64,000 bases of DNA from Callorhinus ursinus (Eukaryota; Chordata; Mammalia; Carnivora; Otariidae): assembly GCF_003265705.1 (NCBI RefSeq), contig NW_020312848.1, positions 54,226,808-54,290,807 of the forward strand, written 5' to 3'. The stretch's first letter is position 1; every line of letters starts with the position of its first letter. The notes under the pieces are model-generated. The model was not told where the DNA came from, did not search any database, and saw only the letters and a program-made list of their open reading frames with translations. Both the position numbers and the translations under genes were made by a program. Below, one piece after another: positions 1-10,994 of the stretch.

Positions 1-690
1 AAAGAATCAGGTGTTGGTGGGGATGTGGAGAAAGGGCAACCCTCTTGCACTGTTGGTGGGAATGCAAACTGGTGCAGGCACTCTGGAGAACAATATGGAG
101 TTTCCTCAAAATGTTAAAAATAGAGCTACCCTACAATCCAGCAATTGCCCTGCTAGGTATTTACCCAAAGTATACAAAAATACAGATTTGAAGGGGTACA
201 TGCACCCCGATATTTATAGCAGCATTATCAACAATAGCCAAACTTTGGAGAGAACCCAAATGTCCATCGACTGATGAAGAAGATGTGGGGTGTGTGTGTG
301 TATAATGGAGTATTAGTCATCATTTGCAACAATATAGATGGAGCTAGAGTGTATTATGCTAAGTGAAATAAGTCAGTCATAGAAAGACAAATACCATATA
401 ATCTCATTTACATGTGATATTAAAGAAAGAAAACAGATGAACATATAGGAAGAGGGAAAAGAAAAAGAGAGGGAAGTGAGCTATAAGTGACTCTTAACGA
501 TAAAGAATCAACAGGGTTGATGGAGGGAGGTGGGTGGGGGATGGGCTAGATGGGTGATGGGTATTAAGGAGGGCACTTGTTATGATGAGCACTGCGTGTT
601 GTATTTAAGTGATGAATCACTGAATTCTGCTCCAGAAACCAATATTGCACTGTATGTTAACTACCTAAAATTTAAATAAAAAAATAATAA
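1..690 (+). mobile_element. LINE-1 3' end (carnivore L1), cut by the window edge
   Basis: This is the tail of an L1 retrotransposon in sense orientation. Bases 1-270 resemble the end of ORF2, where the usual text about catching an element beside few tens of bases of flank is replaced by degraded codons. The reading frame is interrupted and no complete ORF2 end can be read. Bases 300-640 match the carnivore L1 3' UTR style, with the ATGATGAGCACTG block near 582. The element ends in an A-rich tail (TTTAAATAAAAAAATAATAAA) around 670-690. The 5' part lies outside the window. It is a dead fragment and no target-site duplication can be checked because the left end is missing. Confidence 0.85.
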
Positions 691-853
691 ACCAGTACAT
701 TAAAAACATCCTTCACTCTGAAAAAAAGTTGGCTTTCTAAAATATTGATATTTTAAAATTTATCAAGTACAGTACTGTTATTATTATACACTTAAAATAG
801 CTAGGGAAACAACATGGTTTGAAAATACTTCTGATGTAAAAAGAAACTATCTT

Positions 854-1055
854 GGGCGCCTGGGTGGCTCAGATGGTTACGTGTCTGCCTTCACCTCAGG
901 TCATGATCCAAGGGTCCTGGGATCGAGTCCTGCGTCAGACTCCCTGCCCCTTGGGGAGCCTGCTTCTCCCTCTGCCTCCCTCTCTCTCTGTCTGTCTCTC
1001 ATGAATAAATAAATTTAAAAAAATCTTAAAAAATATATATATACTTTAATAATAA
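854..1055 (+). mobile_element. Can-SINE with target-site duplication
   Basis: This is a carnivore tRNA-derived SINE in plus orientation: head GGGCGCCTGGGTGGCTCAG, middle AGGTCATGATCC, CT-rich zone, then ATGAATAAATAAA and an A/T tail. It is bounded by a 16-base direct repeat AAAAAGAAACTATCTT at 838-853 and again at 1056-1071, which fixes the insertion site. Divergence from the head consensus (GATGGTTACGTG in the A-box area) suggests moderate age. Confidence 0.93.
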
Positions 1056-1071
1056 AAAAAGAAACTATCTT

Positions 1072-3140
1072 TTATTGAGTATTTTGAAACTACCATTGAG
1101 CTTCTACTGAATACACTAAACTACATGCACATAGACAGGTAAAAATTTTTATTAATTATAGTTAGCATCATCCATAATCCTAGAAGCAAGATTCTTACAA
1201 GTAGAGATTATTACTTCTTGGAGGAATTTTAACAAACAAAAAGAATGATGTTAAGCTTTTTAGAGAATAAAAAAAATGGTTTTCTTTCATTTCATCTCAC
1301 TTAAAATGTACAATTTTTAATGTATCTGTTGCCCTGGGTCAAAGGCCACTAGGGAAATACTTCAAACTGCTGATTGTTTTACGACAGTTTTCATCTTTCT
1401 CTTGGATTAAGGTTTCAAATTCTCGGAAGTCTTCTTTCCCCCTTGGCCATTGTCTACTCTGATTGGCTTGAGAGGCTAGGGGACAGATGTGGCCCCTCAA
1501 GAGCCATTGAGTGTTGGAAAGCATGACTTTAGCAGAGCCAGAGTAAGGAGTGATTTGTGTTTGTTACGCTAAACTAAAAATTGGAATCATAATTTAAGAA
1601 TCTTAAGTAGCCTTGCTTTTAAAGTAGTTATGGTTACTTTGTGAGTTACATTCAGTTTTAGAAATGATTTTTTAAAAAGAATGCTAAGAAAATTCTAGAC
1701 CTCCAAAAATTGATATTTTAGAAAAAAAAAATCTAGGTGGTCCGGGGAAGAAGTTACTTCCTTCTGATTTTGAAGGTATTCACATCCTATATGAAACAGG
1801 TGTAGTGTCTGTAATGCTGAATGATCACAAACAATGTCTGTCAGCTAGTATCTGAAAAGAGAGTGCCCTGGGTCTCAGTATAGACCAAATGAATATTCCG
1901 AAGGTATTCTAGAAATTTTAAATGTCATGGTTTCATTTTGTGATGGTTGGTTTCAACTTTATCTTTCTTATCATCTTTGGAATTAATGATGGTTTTATGT
2001 GATTTAGAGATTTCCTTTTATTTTGAAGTAACTTTGTAATCATACCTTTATAAGCACCATTCCTTCTCTCTTGTTTAAAACATAACCTTTACTTGTTAGT
2101 AGACTTTTCCAAATACCCACTTCATTACAGAGAGACCCAGGAGAGATTCTCTGTTCTTTAGAGTTTAAAAAGCAAAGACTGGACGATAAAGAGAGAAATG
2201 ACCCCAAGGAACTCTAACCAATGTCCTACTCTGGCAACGTCATGGGGCAACACCATTCTCTGGGTGGTATTGGTGGTGCCGTTTATGGTATAAATACAAA
2301 TAAGACTTCCAAGCCATTTTTTCCCCCTACCGCTATCAGATAGATTTTTGCCAGCACCACATAGCCAATAGCATTTTGGTCATACTTCAGATGGATTGAT
2401 GTCTGATCACCTGGGGAAAGTTGAACATTCTCATTATTAGAGAGTTAAAAAAAACTTAGTCTAAAACTAACCTAAAACTGTTAACTATACTGGAATTAAA
2501 ATTTAAAAACTTAATAAAATTAAAAAACTTAGCTTAGAAATCCCTCCAATAGAATTCTGAGACAAATTAAAAGTTTCTGGAATGTATGAATGAGGTGCTG
2601 ATTTGGATTAGGCATACACTTCATAAGAAAAAGAAAAGAACGGGTGTAGGGTTTGGAGTTCTCTGAATGCTCTCCCTTTACCTTCCTCCCCCTATTCCAA
2701 TGGTTGAATCCTTCTCATCCAGGCTTTTCTCCAAACCCCTATCATTCTGGAAATTCTTCTCTCCACACAGGGTTTGGTGCCATCTCTTGTGCCCTATCAC
2801 AGGACCCAGTTCCTACTTCTTAATATGATATAATCCAGGATGATATCTTCATTTCAAATACTTATTTATGTCTGCAAAGACCCTTTAACCAAGTGATGTA
2901 ACATCCACAGGTTCTGGGGATTCAGATGTAGAGCTGTCTTTTTAGAGGCCACCACTCGGCTGACCACAGTCTCTGTGAGAATGAGAAAAGAAAACATGCC
3001 TCGTATAGGTTGGCCGTTGTAACCAAGGTATTCTGGTGTTGCTGACCTTTAACACAGACAAGTTAGGGAATCATATCTGTAGGGATTTTAGATACCCTTC
3101 CCCCAATATATATGCCACAGCATCTTCATTTCTTCTGGTC
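1072..3140. other. Intergenic flank, no gene recognised
   Basis: This AT-rich intergenic sequence has no ORF with coding character and no repeat I can name. A pyrimidine-rich patch at about 2650-2830 faintly resembles an L2 fragment. Nothing else stands out. Confidence 0.5.
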
Positions 3141-3339
3141 TTTTTTTTTTTTTTTTTAAAGATTATTTATTTATTTATTTGAGAGAGAGAGACAGAGATA
3201 GAGAGCACAAGCAGGGAGGAGAGGTAGGAGCAGACTCCCCACTGAGCAGGGAGCCCGACATGGGCTGGATCCCAGGGCCCTGGGATCAGGACCTGAGCTG
3301 AAGGCAGACGCTTACCCGACTGAGCCACCCAGGTGTCCC
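3141..3339 (-). mobile_element. Can-SINE, antisense
   Basis: This is the reverse complement of a Can-SINE. It shows a T-run (the A tail on the minus strand), ATTTATTTATTTGAGAGAGAG, the GACTCCCCACTGAGCAGGGAGCC block, and finally TGAGCCACCCAGGTG, the complement of the tRNA-like head. A short imperfect direct repeat (CTTCTGGTC before 3141, CCTCTGGTC after 3339) is the likely target-site duplication. Confidence 0.9.
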
Positions 3340-3398
3340 TCCTCTGGTCGTTTTATTGCATGGCCTGATAATCTACCAAATACAAATTCAGGTGAGTC

Positions 3399-3445
3399 TA
3401 TTACTGTTATTACTATTACTATTATTATTATTATTATTATTATTG
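3399..3445. repeat. (ATT)n microsatellite
   Basis: A trinucleotide array with interruptions (TTACTATTACT) on the left side and a clean run of about eight TAT units on the right. It accounts for the asparagine/serine-rich open frame seen on the other strand, which is not a gene. Confidence 0.9.
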
Positions 3446-3639
3446 GCAGGGGTAGTTGTCACTGTTTTGAACCTCTGAAAGAAGTAAGTTAATGGGTACC
3501 TTGGTACAGGGCACAATATCATCACTTGTGCAAGTCCCCTTTCTTGTACATATGCTTGTTTGCATCTGTATGCTCTCTTTGATTCCTGTACACTCTTCCT
3601 TCGCTCCATAGATTACCACTGTAAGGTGTTTATGTAAGT

Positions 3640-4035
3640 CCTTTGCTTGTGCGTATTCTTATACGTTGTGTTGTTTTTTGTTCACATATTTTTAATCACT
3701 AATCGGTGCTGTGCTGAAATTACACCATTTCTTGCTCTTTTCACTAAATACAGTGCTTTAGAGATCCTTTTTATTTTTACTTTTTTTTTACTATCATGCA
3801 CTTATAATCTTTTTCCTAATAGTTATACAATACCCTCTGCTCTGCATCTACCCCTTAACTTCCTGCCCTCCCAGGGATGGCTATGCAGGTTGATTCCAAC
3901 TCCCTGCCACCAAAACAATGTGGCAATAAATAATCTATATCCCCTTATGGGCCTGGATACATTTTTGGGGTACTATGATCATAGGAACAGGACTGCTGCT
4001 CCTAGAATGAGGAAGACTATGAGTTACTTATATCT
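3640..4035 (-). mobile_element. Probable old L1-type fragment
   Basis: The text resembles the reverse complement of an old L1-family 3' region: a GTTGATTCCAACTCCCTG-like block followed by ACAATGTGGCAATAAATAAT and then a CTCCTAGAATGAGGAAG-like block. The match is by eye and diverged, so the family is not certain. A 132-codon open frame crosses it, but it is phenylalanine- and leucine-rich and has no recognisable domain. Confidence 0.35.
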
Positions 4036-4188
4036 TTGTGTTTAATACATTAAATCTAATTCATTCCTTTAAACTTCGGTGCATTATTTGCTCAGAGACT
4101 AACGTTGGGAGCCTGGGGCAGCAGGAGAATAGTGTGGGACTCAAGTGCCTGGGTGGGCAAGGACTGCTTAAGAAGGAGAGAGGAAAAT

Positions 4189-4384
4189 GGGCGCCTGGGT
4201 GGCTCAGTTGGTTAAGCGGCTGCCTTCGGCTCAGGTCATGATCCTGGAGTCCCGGGATCGAGTCCCGCGTCGGGCTCCCTGCTTGGCGGGGAGTCTGCTT
4301 CTCTCTCTGACCCTCTTCCCTCTCGTGCGCTCTATCTCTCATTCTCTCTCTCTCTCAGATAAATAAATAAAATATTAAAAAAAA
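4189..4384 (+). mobile_element. Can-SINE, young, perfect target-site duplication
   Basis: A nearly consensus arctoid-type Can-SINE. The tRNA-like head has an A-box region (TGGCTCAGTTGGTTAAG) and a B-box region (GGGATCGAGTCCCG), so the internal Pol III promoter may still be usable. It is followed by GGGCTCCCTGCTTGGCGGGG, a CT-rich stretch and AGATAAATAAATAAAAT plus an A run. The 16-base direct repeat AAGGAGAGAGGAAAAT at 4173-4188 and 4385-4400 is perfect, which points to recent insertion. Confidence 0.96.
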
Positions 4385-4400
4385 AAGGAGAGAGGAAAAT

Positions 4401-5016
4401 AATGGAAGGTGGGAGGAGAGTTAAGAAAATCTTGCGTTCTTTCCCACAGTTGATTAGAGGTCTCTGGATCGAGTAGTTTTAAATGTCTTCGTCATGATCA
4501 TCATGCAGTTGCAGGTTTAGCAGATCAGTGATCGTGTTCAGGGGCCTCTTGTATTCATTACTTTCCACAATGCCTGGTAGATGCGGGTTTGCTTTCTGTC
4601 TACCGAGAAAATGTCTCCTTACTGTCTATTGCATACGATATGCCCATTTTCATTTCGATCTTCACTCACGCTGTCCTTACCCGACATGTGCTACTGTGTG
4701 ACTGAATGTCTCCCTCCTGTCCTTCAGAACACAAGCAGAAAAGCACAGTGACAGCGAGAAAATACCCCAAGGGCCAGAGCCCCAGGCCAGAGCAGGCAGC
4801 CAACTGAAAGGACAGTCACAGGGCTTGGAGGCAAGGAAGGACAAGTCAAAATAATCTGGCAACAGGAGATCCTGTGCCCAGTTCTCGGGCCGTGTATTTA
4901 CAACAGCAAATCTCAGGAATTTCTAACTAATTAGATCAGGTATGGCCTTTCTTCGCCATCACTTAGAAAGGATGAACTCATTGACGTGACTCAGCTGGAT
5001 AACTGGAACAGGAAGC
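4401..5016. other. Intergenic, no gene recognised
   Basis: Unique-looking sequence with no recognisable gene or repeat. The short open frames here show no domain and no splice-site support. Confidence 0.5.
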
Positions 5017-5105
5017 CTGGATGTCCAGAAACTTAGGTTCTGGGGCCAGCTCTGTAGTGAACCCACTCAACGACCTTTGCCAAGTCATTTAACTTCTGTG
5101 GGGCT
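5017..5105 (+). repeat. MIR fragment
   Basis: Contains the MIR core order: an AACTTAGGTTCTGGGGCC-like block, then CTTTGCCAAGTCATTTAACTT, which corresponds to the conserved 'ccttgggcaagtcacttaac' part of MIR. It is diverged, as expected for this old mammalian SINE. Confidence 0.6.
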
Positions 5106-5460
5106 TTCCCACTCCTGTGCCTTTGCATGCGTTACCCCTTCTATCTGGGATTCCCTGAGCTCCTTGACAGGCAAACTTTTACTCATCAGCGATACTCAGC
5201 TTGGTATCATCTTCTCTCTGAAACGTCCCCTGACTGTCCCCACCTACGCCTGAGAGGTGAGGTGCTGATTTCTTCTTGCTCCTGTCCTACGGTTGTTGTG
5301 TCTGTGAGTGTCCCTGTGCCACCCTGCTGCCTGCCCCTACTCCTAGCATTCTACACTAGGAGCTCCTGGTGGAGGAGTTTGCCTCAGTTTTTGCATAGAC
5401 GAAGTATGCAACGTATGGTTTGACATACAGTAAATACTCAGTATATGTTTGTTGAGCTCA
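5106..5460 (+). repeat. LINE-2 3' fragment
   Basis: Shows the typical L2 3' end order: CCTGTGCCTTTGCATGCG, then a TCTCTGAAACGTCCCCTGACTG-like block, ending with CAGTAAATACTCAGTATATG TTTGTTGA, the degenerate form of the 'aggtgctcaataaatatttgttga' terminus. An open frame of 98 codons across it is a relic or chance, not a gene. Confidence 0.65.
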
Positions 5461-7844
5461 ATGAACTTTGTCTTTATATCCCTTTGCGTGTTAAATGAAG
5501 GAGTTGGGCAAGATGGTAGTTTTCAAATGTTTAAAACGTAGACAGACGGGTTTTCTCACTTAAGAAATTTTAAGGGAAGGACTGATACGTTAAGGAGAAA
5601 AAGAGGAAAACGCTCCATTTGAAGTAAGAATGGGATTCCAGAAACGTGTCCACTTGACCTCTCCTCTTCAAGAAAGCACTAGGAGGTGGAGGAAATACAG
5701 TTAAAACAAATTGGCCTAGAATCACGGTTGCTCATTTCCCTTGCAGCTATAAAAATGTAATTCTGTGAAAGATAGTCTTCCACGCAGCAACAGTTTTTTA
5801 TGTGAACGTTTTTTGGTGAAATTTTTCCTGAAATGTAAAAATACTGACCTGCTTCCCCAAGAAACAGAATGCAGCACTAATGTAACGGAATCTTCCTTAA
5901 TGACTAGACCCTTGTTAAGAACATTCACCGTTTCACTGGGCTGAATTCACAAAGGCACTGTTATGACGTGTTTATTTTCCTCTATCTTCCCTATCTGTCA
6001 TCTGCCATTTCTTCTGCTGTCATTTTTGCTGACCTAATAGCTCCCCTAGCTAATGTCTTTTTCTCAAAGCCCCTGCGCCCTAAATTTTTTGTGAGCTAAG
6101 ACAATAGAAAATAAAGTTTGTTTAGAGGTGTGTGTTCACACACACACAAAGAATTTGAGAAAGTCGATGGCCATTGTGTTGGCACGATGTGAAGGTCATG
6201 AAGATTATTTTTGGTATTTAGAGTCTTAGGGTTATTTCCTAGTTTCTATGTCCCTGGGTTTTGGGTTTGCTAAAGTCACACTTCCACGTAAATGAGGTAG
6301 GTATATATGTTTTCGAGAAAAACTAACCTTGGTACAATTTGGGATTGACTGAATGAGTGAACCTTAAATGATGTGAAGCATTTAAACCATTATTTTTTTT
6401 ACAAAGCAAATGATAGAATATTTTTTAATATGAACCCCTAATGTATATTTATAAATGATATACAAGTGCTTTTGTACTAATGTGTTATGTACATTATAAA
6501 ACATACTCAAAGACAGAAATTACAAGTAATAAAATAAAAACAAATACAAGTGCTCATATTAAAAAATTTTCTCATTGCTCTTTCACATTGCAGAGAATTC
6601 GCGTGTGCACCCCCCGGGGAAGCATGCACAATGACACACCCGGCTTGTAGAACTCTGGTTAAGATTACTATGTGAGGATAGTTACTTTGACTTGAGCTAT
6701 GCTAATCAGCCTCTTCCCAAGTGAAAATTAACTTAGCTGCTTTTCAAGACCTCAAATCAAAATTTTTAGCTCCTGAGTCTTAAATGTGGCCTAGCATTTA
6801 GTAGGTGCCCAATAAATGTTTGATGAATGTTGAATGAGGGGTGAAGATTAAGTAGTCCATAGGGATGCTTTATAAACTCATTTAATTAGTTCATTTTATC
6901 TGCTTAGCTCATGTCAGACTTCTTTGACATGTTCACATATTCTATCATCACTCATATGTATATCACTAGGCAGAAATGGCTGCAATACACATTGGGATTT
7001 CAGCGGTAGAGGGCTTTGAACCAGGGCTAGAGCATTTAATTGTAATGGAAGACTGGTCCCAGGGACAGTTTCCACCCATCCAGATCATTATTATAGTATG
7101 AGACTTGGCAAAACCTGGTTGAACGAAGACCATCATGTGATACCCATGGGCATCTGGGAGGGTGGGTGGGCACTGGCAGTCTTAGTAACTAAATAATGGT
7201 TCTCAAGCCAGGGAGAAAACAGTATTATGACCTTGGGAAGGCTGTGGTAAAAGGGAGAGGGGCCAGTGAGGACACACTTGTATTGAGTTTCAGGGCATAG
7301 CTGTGTCTTTGGCCTTCTACCCTTATACTACATGTTCATCTTGGGCGCTCATAACTTCTAGCCAGTGAAGTACCATCTATGGGCTTATGTTCCCAACACC
7401 TATCCAACAACCTTCTGGATGCTTGCAATTAGCTGTCTCGCGGGTACCTCAGACACTATATGATCTACATGATTAATTCAGCAGCTTTTCCCGAAACTGC
7501 TTCTCCTAAATCTTTCCATCTCCACGGGTAGTATTACCACCCTCCACCTAAATGCAGAAAGCTGAAAGTCACCTTTCATTCCTCTAGCTCCCCACCTTTT
7601 GTCCCTATTTGGTTTCATTTCCACTGCCAGCATCATCCCTTGCCTCCTTATTGGACTCCGGAGCTCTAGTCTCGGTGCCTCCAAGCTGTTTTATGTATTA
7701 TGCTGTTTTAAGGGAAACTTGGGTAATAAATTCTCCTCGTTCAAGGTTAGTAAGACCCCTGTTTTTCTCCTCAGCTCCATCCCCATCACTGTCCCCCCTT
7801 GCATTGGTTATCCTCTGACATTGAACATCTTCAGTTCTTCAGAG
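5461..7844. other. Intergenic, sparse repeat remnants
   Basis: Over 2 kb without a gene. The only pieces I recognise are an L2-like terminus at 6783-6835 (TAGTAGGTGCCCAATAAATG) and a short CA run near 6137-6148. The open frames at 5722-5928 and 7478-7684 on the minus strand look like chance. Confidence 0.5.
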
Positions 7845-8215
7845 ATGCTTGGCTGCCTTCCACCGTCTGGGCTGTCACCCACATGGCTCCTTCTACCTGG
7901 AGCAGTCTGTTTCTCCTCTTTTCACTTTCTCCCTCTGGTCTTAACAGAGACATATTTGTTTCCAGGAACTTTCCCTTGGTTCCTAGACTAGACTGCATCT
8001 CCCAGCTAGGTTACGATCCTAGCATCCCAGAACTTCCCTTGTCATGTCCCTCAGCAACTCTGTTGTTAAGTGGTTGTGTAATCATAACTTCCTTCTAGAC
8101 TGTGAACTCCATGGGCAGTGGTCCCATTTATCATCTTCATTGCTATGTCCCCAGAACCCACCACAGTGCCTTCTACCTCCATACATATTTGCTGAATCGA
8201 AGAATGAGAGAACGA
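7845..8215 (+). repeat. LINE-2 fragment
   Basis: Contains L2-like blocks in order: CCTTCTACCTGGAGCAGTCTG, then a CTAGACTGTGAACTCCATGGGCAG block, CTATGTCCCCAGAACCCACC ACAGTGCC, and a CATATTTGCTGAATCGAAGAATGA terminus. It is interrupted and diverged. Several open frames over 90 codons overlap it and none has coding features. Confidence 0.65.
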
Positions 8216-8734
8216 GGGCATGGAGTGCTTCTCATGAGGAACCAAGCTAAGCGATTAGTCAGAATGAACAAATACAGCAAGGGACGGAGTAAATGGACAG
8301 CTTGGGGAACACTTAGGAGCCTGCACTTAATTTCTGGTCTATCAGATGCCACCTTTATACCTTCCAGAGGGAAAACCTGAGTTTATCTAAACAAGTGAAA
8401 TAGTCTGCCCTATAGTCAGATAGGTCTGAGTTCTAAATTCTAGCAATGCAATCCTAGGAAATTAGTGGTGGAGCTGATGTAAAAATTCATCGAGAAAGTT
8501 TGTGTAAAGTACATGCATGGTTACCTGCATGGTATGTTGATGTGGCCCTTGTGATCTCGTCATTATGCCATGCTCAGTGTAACCCCTCGAAATGCTTCTG
8601 CTGTCTAATAACAGTTAACAGTTTTGAGCACCTGTCCTCATATCTGACATTCTTCCAAATGCTATAGGAGAATTATCTTTTTATATTTTTAATTTCTATT
8701 TTAATTATTTTATAATTATTTTTATAATTATCTT

Positions 8735-8870
8735 ACTAGCCCTCCTGAGACTCTGTGAAGAGTTTCTCTTATCATCCTTACTTACGAGGCAACCAAGGCA
8801 GAGTTTGACTAAGTTGGCCAAAGTCACATAGCTGAACAAGATACAGCGTTTGGCCGTCATGGTGATTTTA
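8735..8870 (-). repeat. MIR fragment, antisense
   Basis: Carries the reverse-complement MIR core: ACGAGGCAACCAAGGCAGAG, followed by TAAGTTGGCCAAAGTCACAT AGCTGAAC, corresponding to 'taagtaacttgcccaaggtcacacagcta'. It is old and diverged. Confidence 0.6.
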
Positions 8871-10359
8871 CAACACAGCCTCACATTTACTCCTATTTTT
8901 ATTTGAATTTTACTTCTTCCCCATAAAAAAGTAAGATGTTTAAAATCAAGGAGTATTGATTGAATCACCTACTATGTGTGCAACATTAAGTACTCTGTGA
9001 AATTACCAAACACTTTTCACTGACTATAACTTTCTAGAACAGTGGTATAACTTCTTGATATTCATGGACTTTACCATCTTTGTGAGGGGATCAAAAAAAA
9101 AAAAAGAGTCAAGGAAATAGTAAGAAAGGGATAAAAGAGAATCTTTCAGAATAATTACTTCCTATGCTGTTCCTTTGATTGCAGATAGCACTGCAGTATG
9201 CAGTGATGCTTTGTAAATGTTCTTTCTTTAATGGTAATGCAGTGATGCTCAGAGCTGATCTGCTTCCATCAAGTAGATTCCAGAGTCCAGGCCCCTGTAC
9301 AAGTTTTCAGGAAAATTAAGGCACTTTTATACACACCTTATCTGAAACCTCTACACTAACAATAAACAGAAGGAAAAAAATGTGTTAGTCATAGGTCATT
9401 AGGGAAAATGTCATTTGGTTTTGGGGGAGTATGGTCTGAATAACTCCCATCAGAAACTTGAAAGGCTGTGTTTTTCAGGTTTAATTGAAAGTAAGTTTGG
9501 TTGCACTGACTCTAAAGTTAAGAAACAGGTCTTGTCAATCAATTCCAATTGGTTTTTTGAAGAAATGAGATTCTGGGGATATTATTGATGATACACCTAG
9601 AAAGATATATCCAGTGCACATTTTCTTCAATTTTGTAACATGGTTGTGATTCCTCTCTTGTTCTAGAGATTCAAAGAATGAGTTTGTTCTACCTTTTTAC
9701 AAATGAATTCTGCATTTCACTTACAATGAATGAAAAAAAAAACACAAGTTATTTGAATGTATTATTAAAGTACTTTCTATCTGCAAATTACTTTGTACTT
9801 GTTATTCTAGGCTCATCAGATTAAGCTACAATCAGAACGTCTGAGAGTCCCTCAGCCTTTTACTTCCGACCACAAGTTTATCTCGCCACAGAAGCCATTC
9901 AGTGTGTATGTAGTAGGCCTGGCTTGGGGCCCTGGACCTCCTCAACCACGTCAGCCTGGATGCCTCCAGTTGATCCAAGCAAGTGCAACTGGTTTTACGG
10001 ATCTAGGATCCTGTTTGACCAGAATAAAGGCTTGAAAAAGAGAATAAAGGTAACTTAAGAGGCACAGAGTAAGAATTTAAACACTCTGCTAAGTAAGGTT
10101 CACAGTTTCAAAACCACACTTTTGCTATTCCACCAGTAAAGTTCGAGAAATACTTGTACTTTTTATGGTTTTGCGTTGTCCACCCTAAAGGTTTCTCCTT
10201 CACTCATATAGTTCCCAGAGCTTCCAGTAGGTCTGGGACAGGATTGGGAAGAAAGGCTGGAAGAGAGGGGTTGGGGTGAGTCTAGGCAGGAAGATGCCCA
10301 GGCAGCCAGGGGACCAGGCAGCTCCCTCCTTTCGCCCAGCCCCTAGAAGAACCCCTTGC
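8871..10359. other. Promoter-distal 5' flank of MDFIC, no gene recognised
   Basis: Unique sequence leading to the CpG island, with no repeat I can name. A block around 9810-10020 is richer in GC than its surroundings and could belong to the regulatory region, but I see no decisive motif. Confidence 0.45.
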
Positions 10360-10542
10360 TCAGAGCCAGCCCATTCGGGCTTTGGCCTCCTGACCCAGAC
10401 AGCTTGGGCCCAGAGGCAGCCCACGTTGCACCGCCCCCAGGCTCGGGCCACCCGCCAAGAGTTCAAGCCCGCCCGATCCGGATATGATGAAAAAGAGCAA
10501 CAGAGGGAGAAGTGTTTCAGGAGTGAAGGGGTGGAGGACGGC

Positions 10543-10564
10543 GGGGGGCGGGGGGTGGGGGGGG
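10543..10564 (+). promoter_or_regulatory. G-quadruplex-forming run in the promoter
   Basis: Three near-continuous runs of six to eight G separated by single C and T bases, followed within 15 bases by another G5 run. This exceeds the usual G3 x4 criterion when the long runs are subdivided. It doubles as overlapping GC boxes, and it is on the coding strand about 680 bases upstream of the AUG. Confidence 0.7.
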
Positions 10565-10994
10565 AGAGGCAGAGGGGGCACAGTCCCCCTCGGAGGGGAA
10601 CAGGCCGGACTGAGCTGGCTGGAAAGAGGGGGCGGAGAGCGCGGAGTGAGAGGAGCGGCCCCTGGCGCAGTTGCCGCCACTGCAGTGTCTGGGCTGAGCC
10701 CGAGGGAGGCGGGGAGGGACGCGCAGGGGCGGCTGCCACTGCTGGCGGGCCACTGGGGCGAGATGCGGCTGCTGCCGGAGCTTCGCTAACTTTCCAGGCG
10801 GAAGAGGAGGAGGAGGAGGAAGAAGGGGCTTTGAGAGAGTTGGGGGGGGGGATGCCGAGGTAGGTGGTGGTCTGCCGGGTCAGGCGGAGGAGGGGTTTGG
10901 TCGCCTTCCCCAAGCTTCCAAATCTAGTCTCCCTTCCCCGTCCCCCTTCACTGCCTCCCGCCCACAACCGCCCCCCCCCGCCCCCCCTGTTTAA

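Noticed and set aside
3388..3609. Asn/Ser-rich open frame on the minus strand
   Set aside because: Produced by the (ATT)n microsatellite.
4195..4270. tRNA gene-like text at SINE heads
   Set aside because: The A- and B-box-like sequences belong to Can-SINEs with tails and target duplications. They are not tRNA genes.
10276..10863. 195-codon open frame on the plus strand upstream of exon 1
   Set aside because: It is in a different frame from MDFIC and ends at TAG 10861-10863. It has a Glu-run from the (GGA)n tract and looks like CpG-island noise. It could only matter if a homopolymer error hides a join to the leader.
10200..10967. 255-codon open frame on the minus strand across the CpG island
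   Set aside because: Long frames are expected in GC-rich DNA because stop codons are rare. The translation is low-complexity (poly-Ser, Pro, Arg) with no domain, and the plus strand and other frames are open too.
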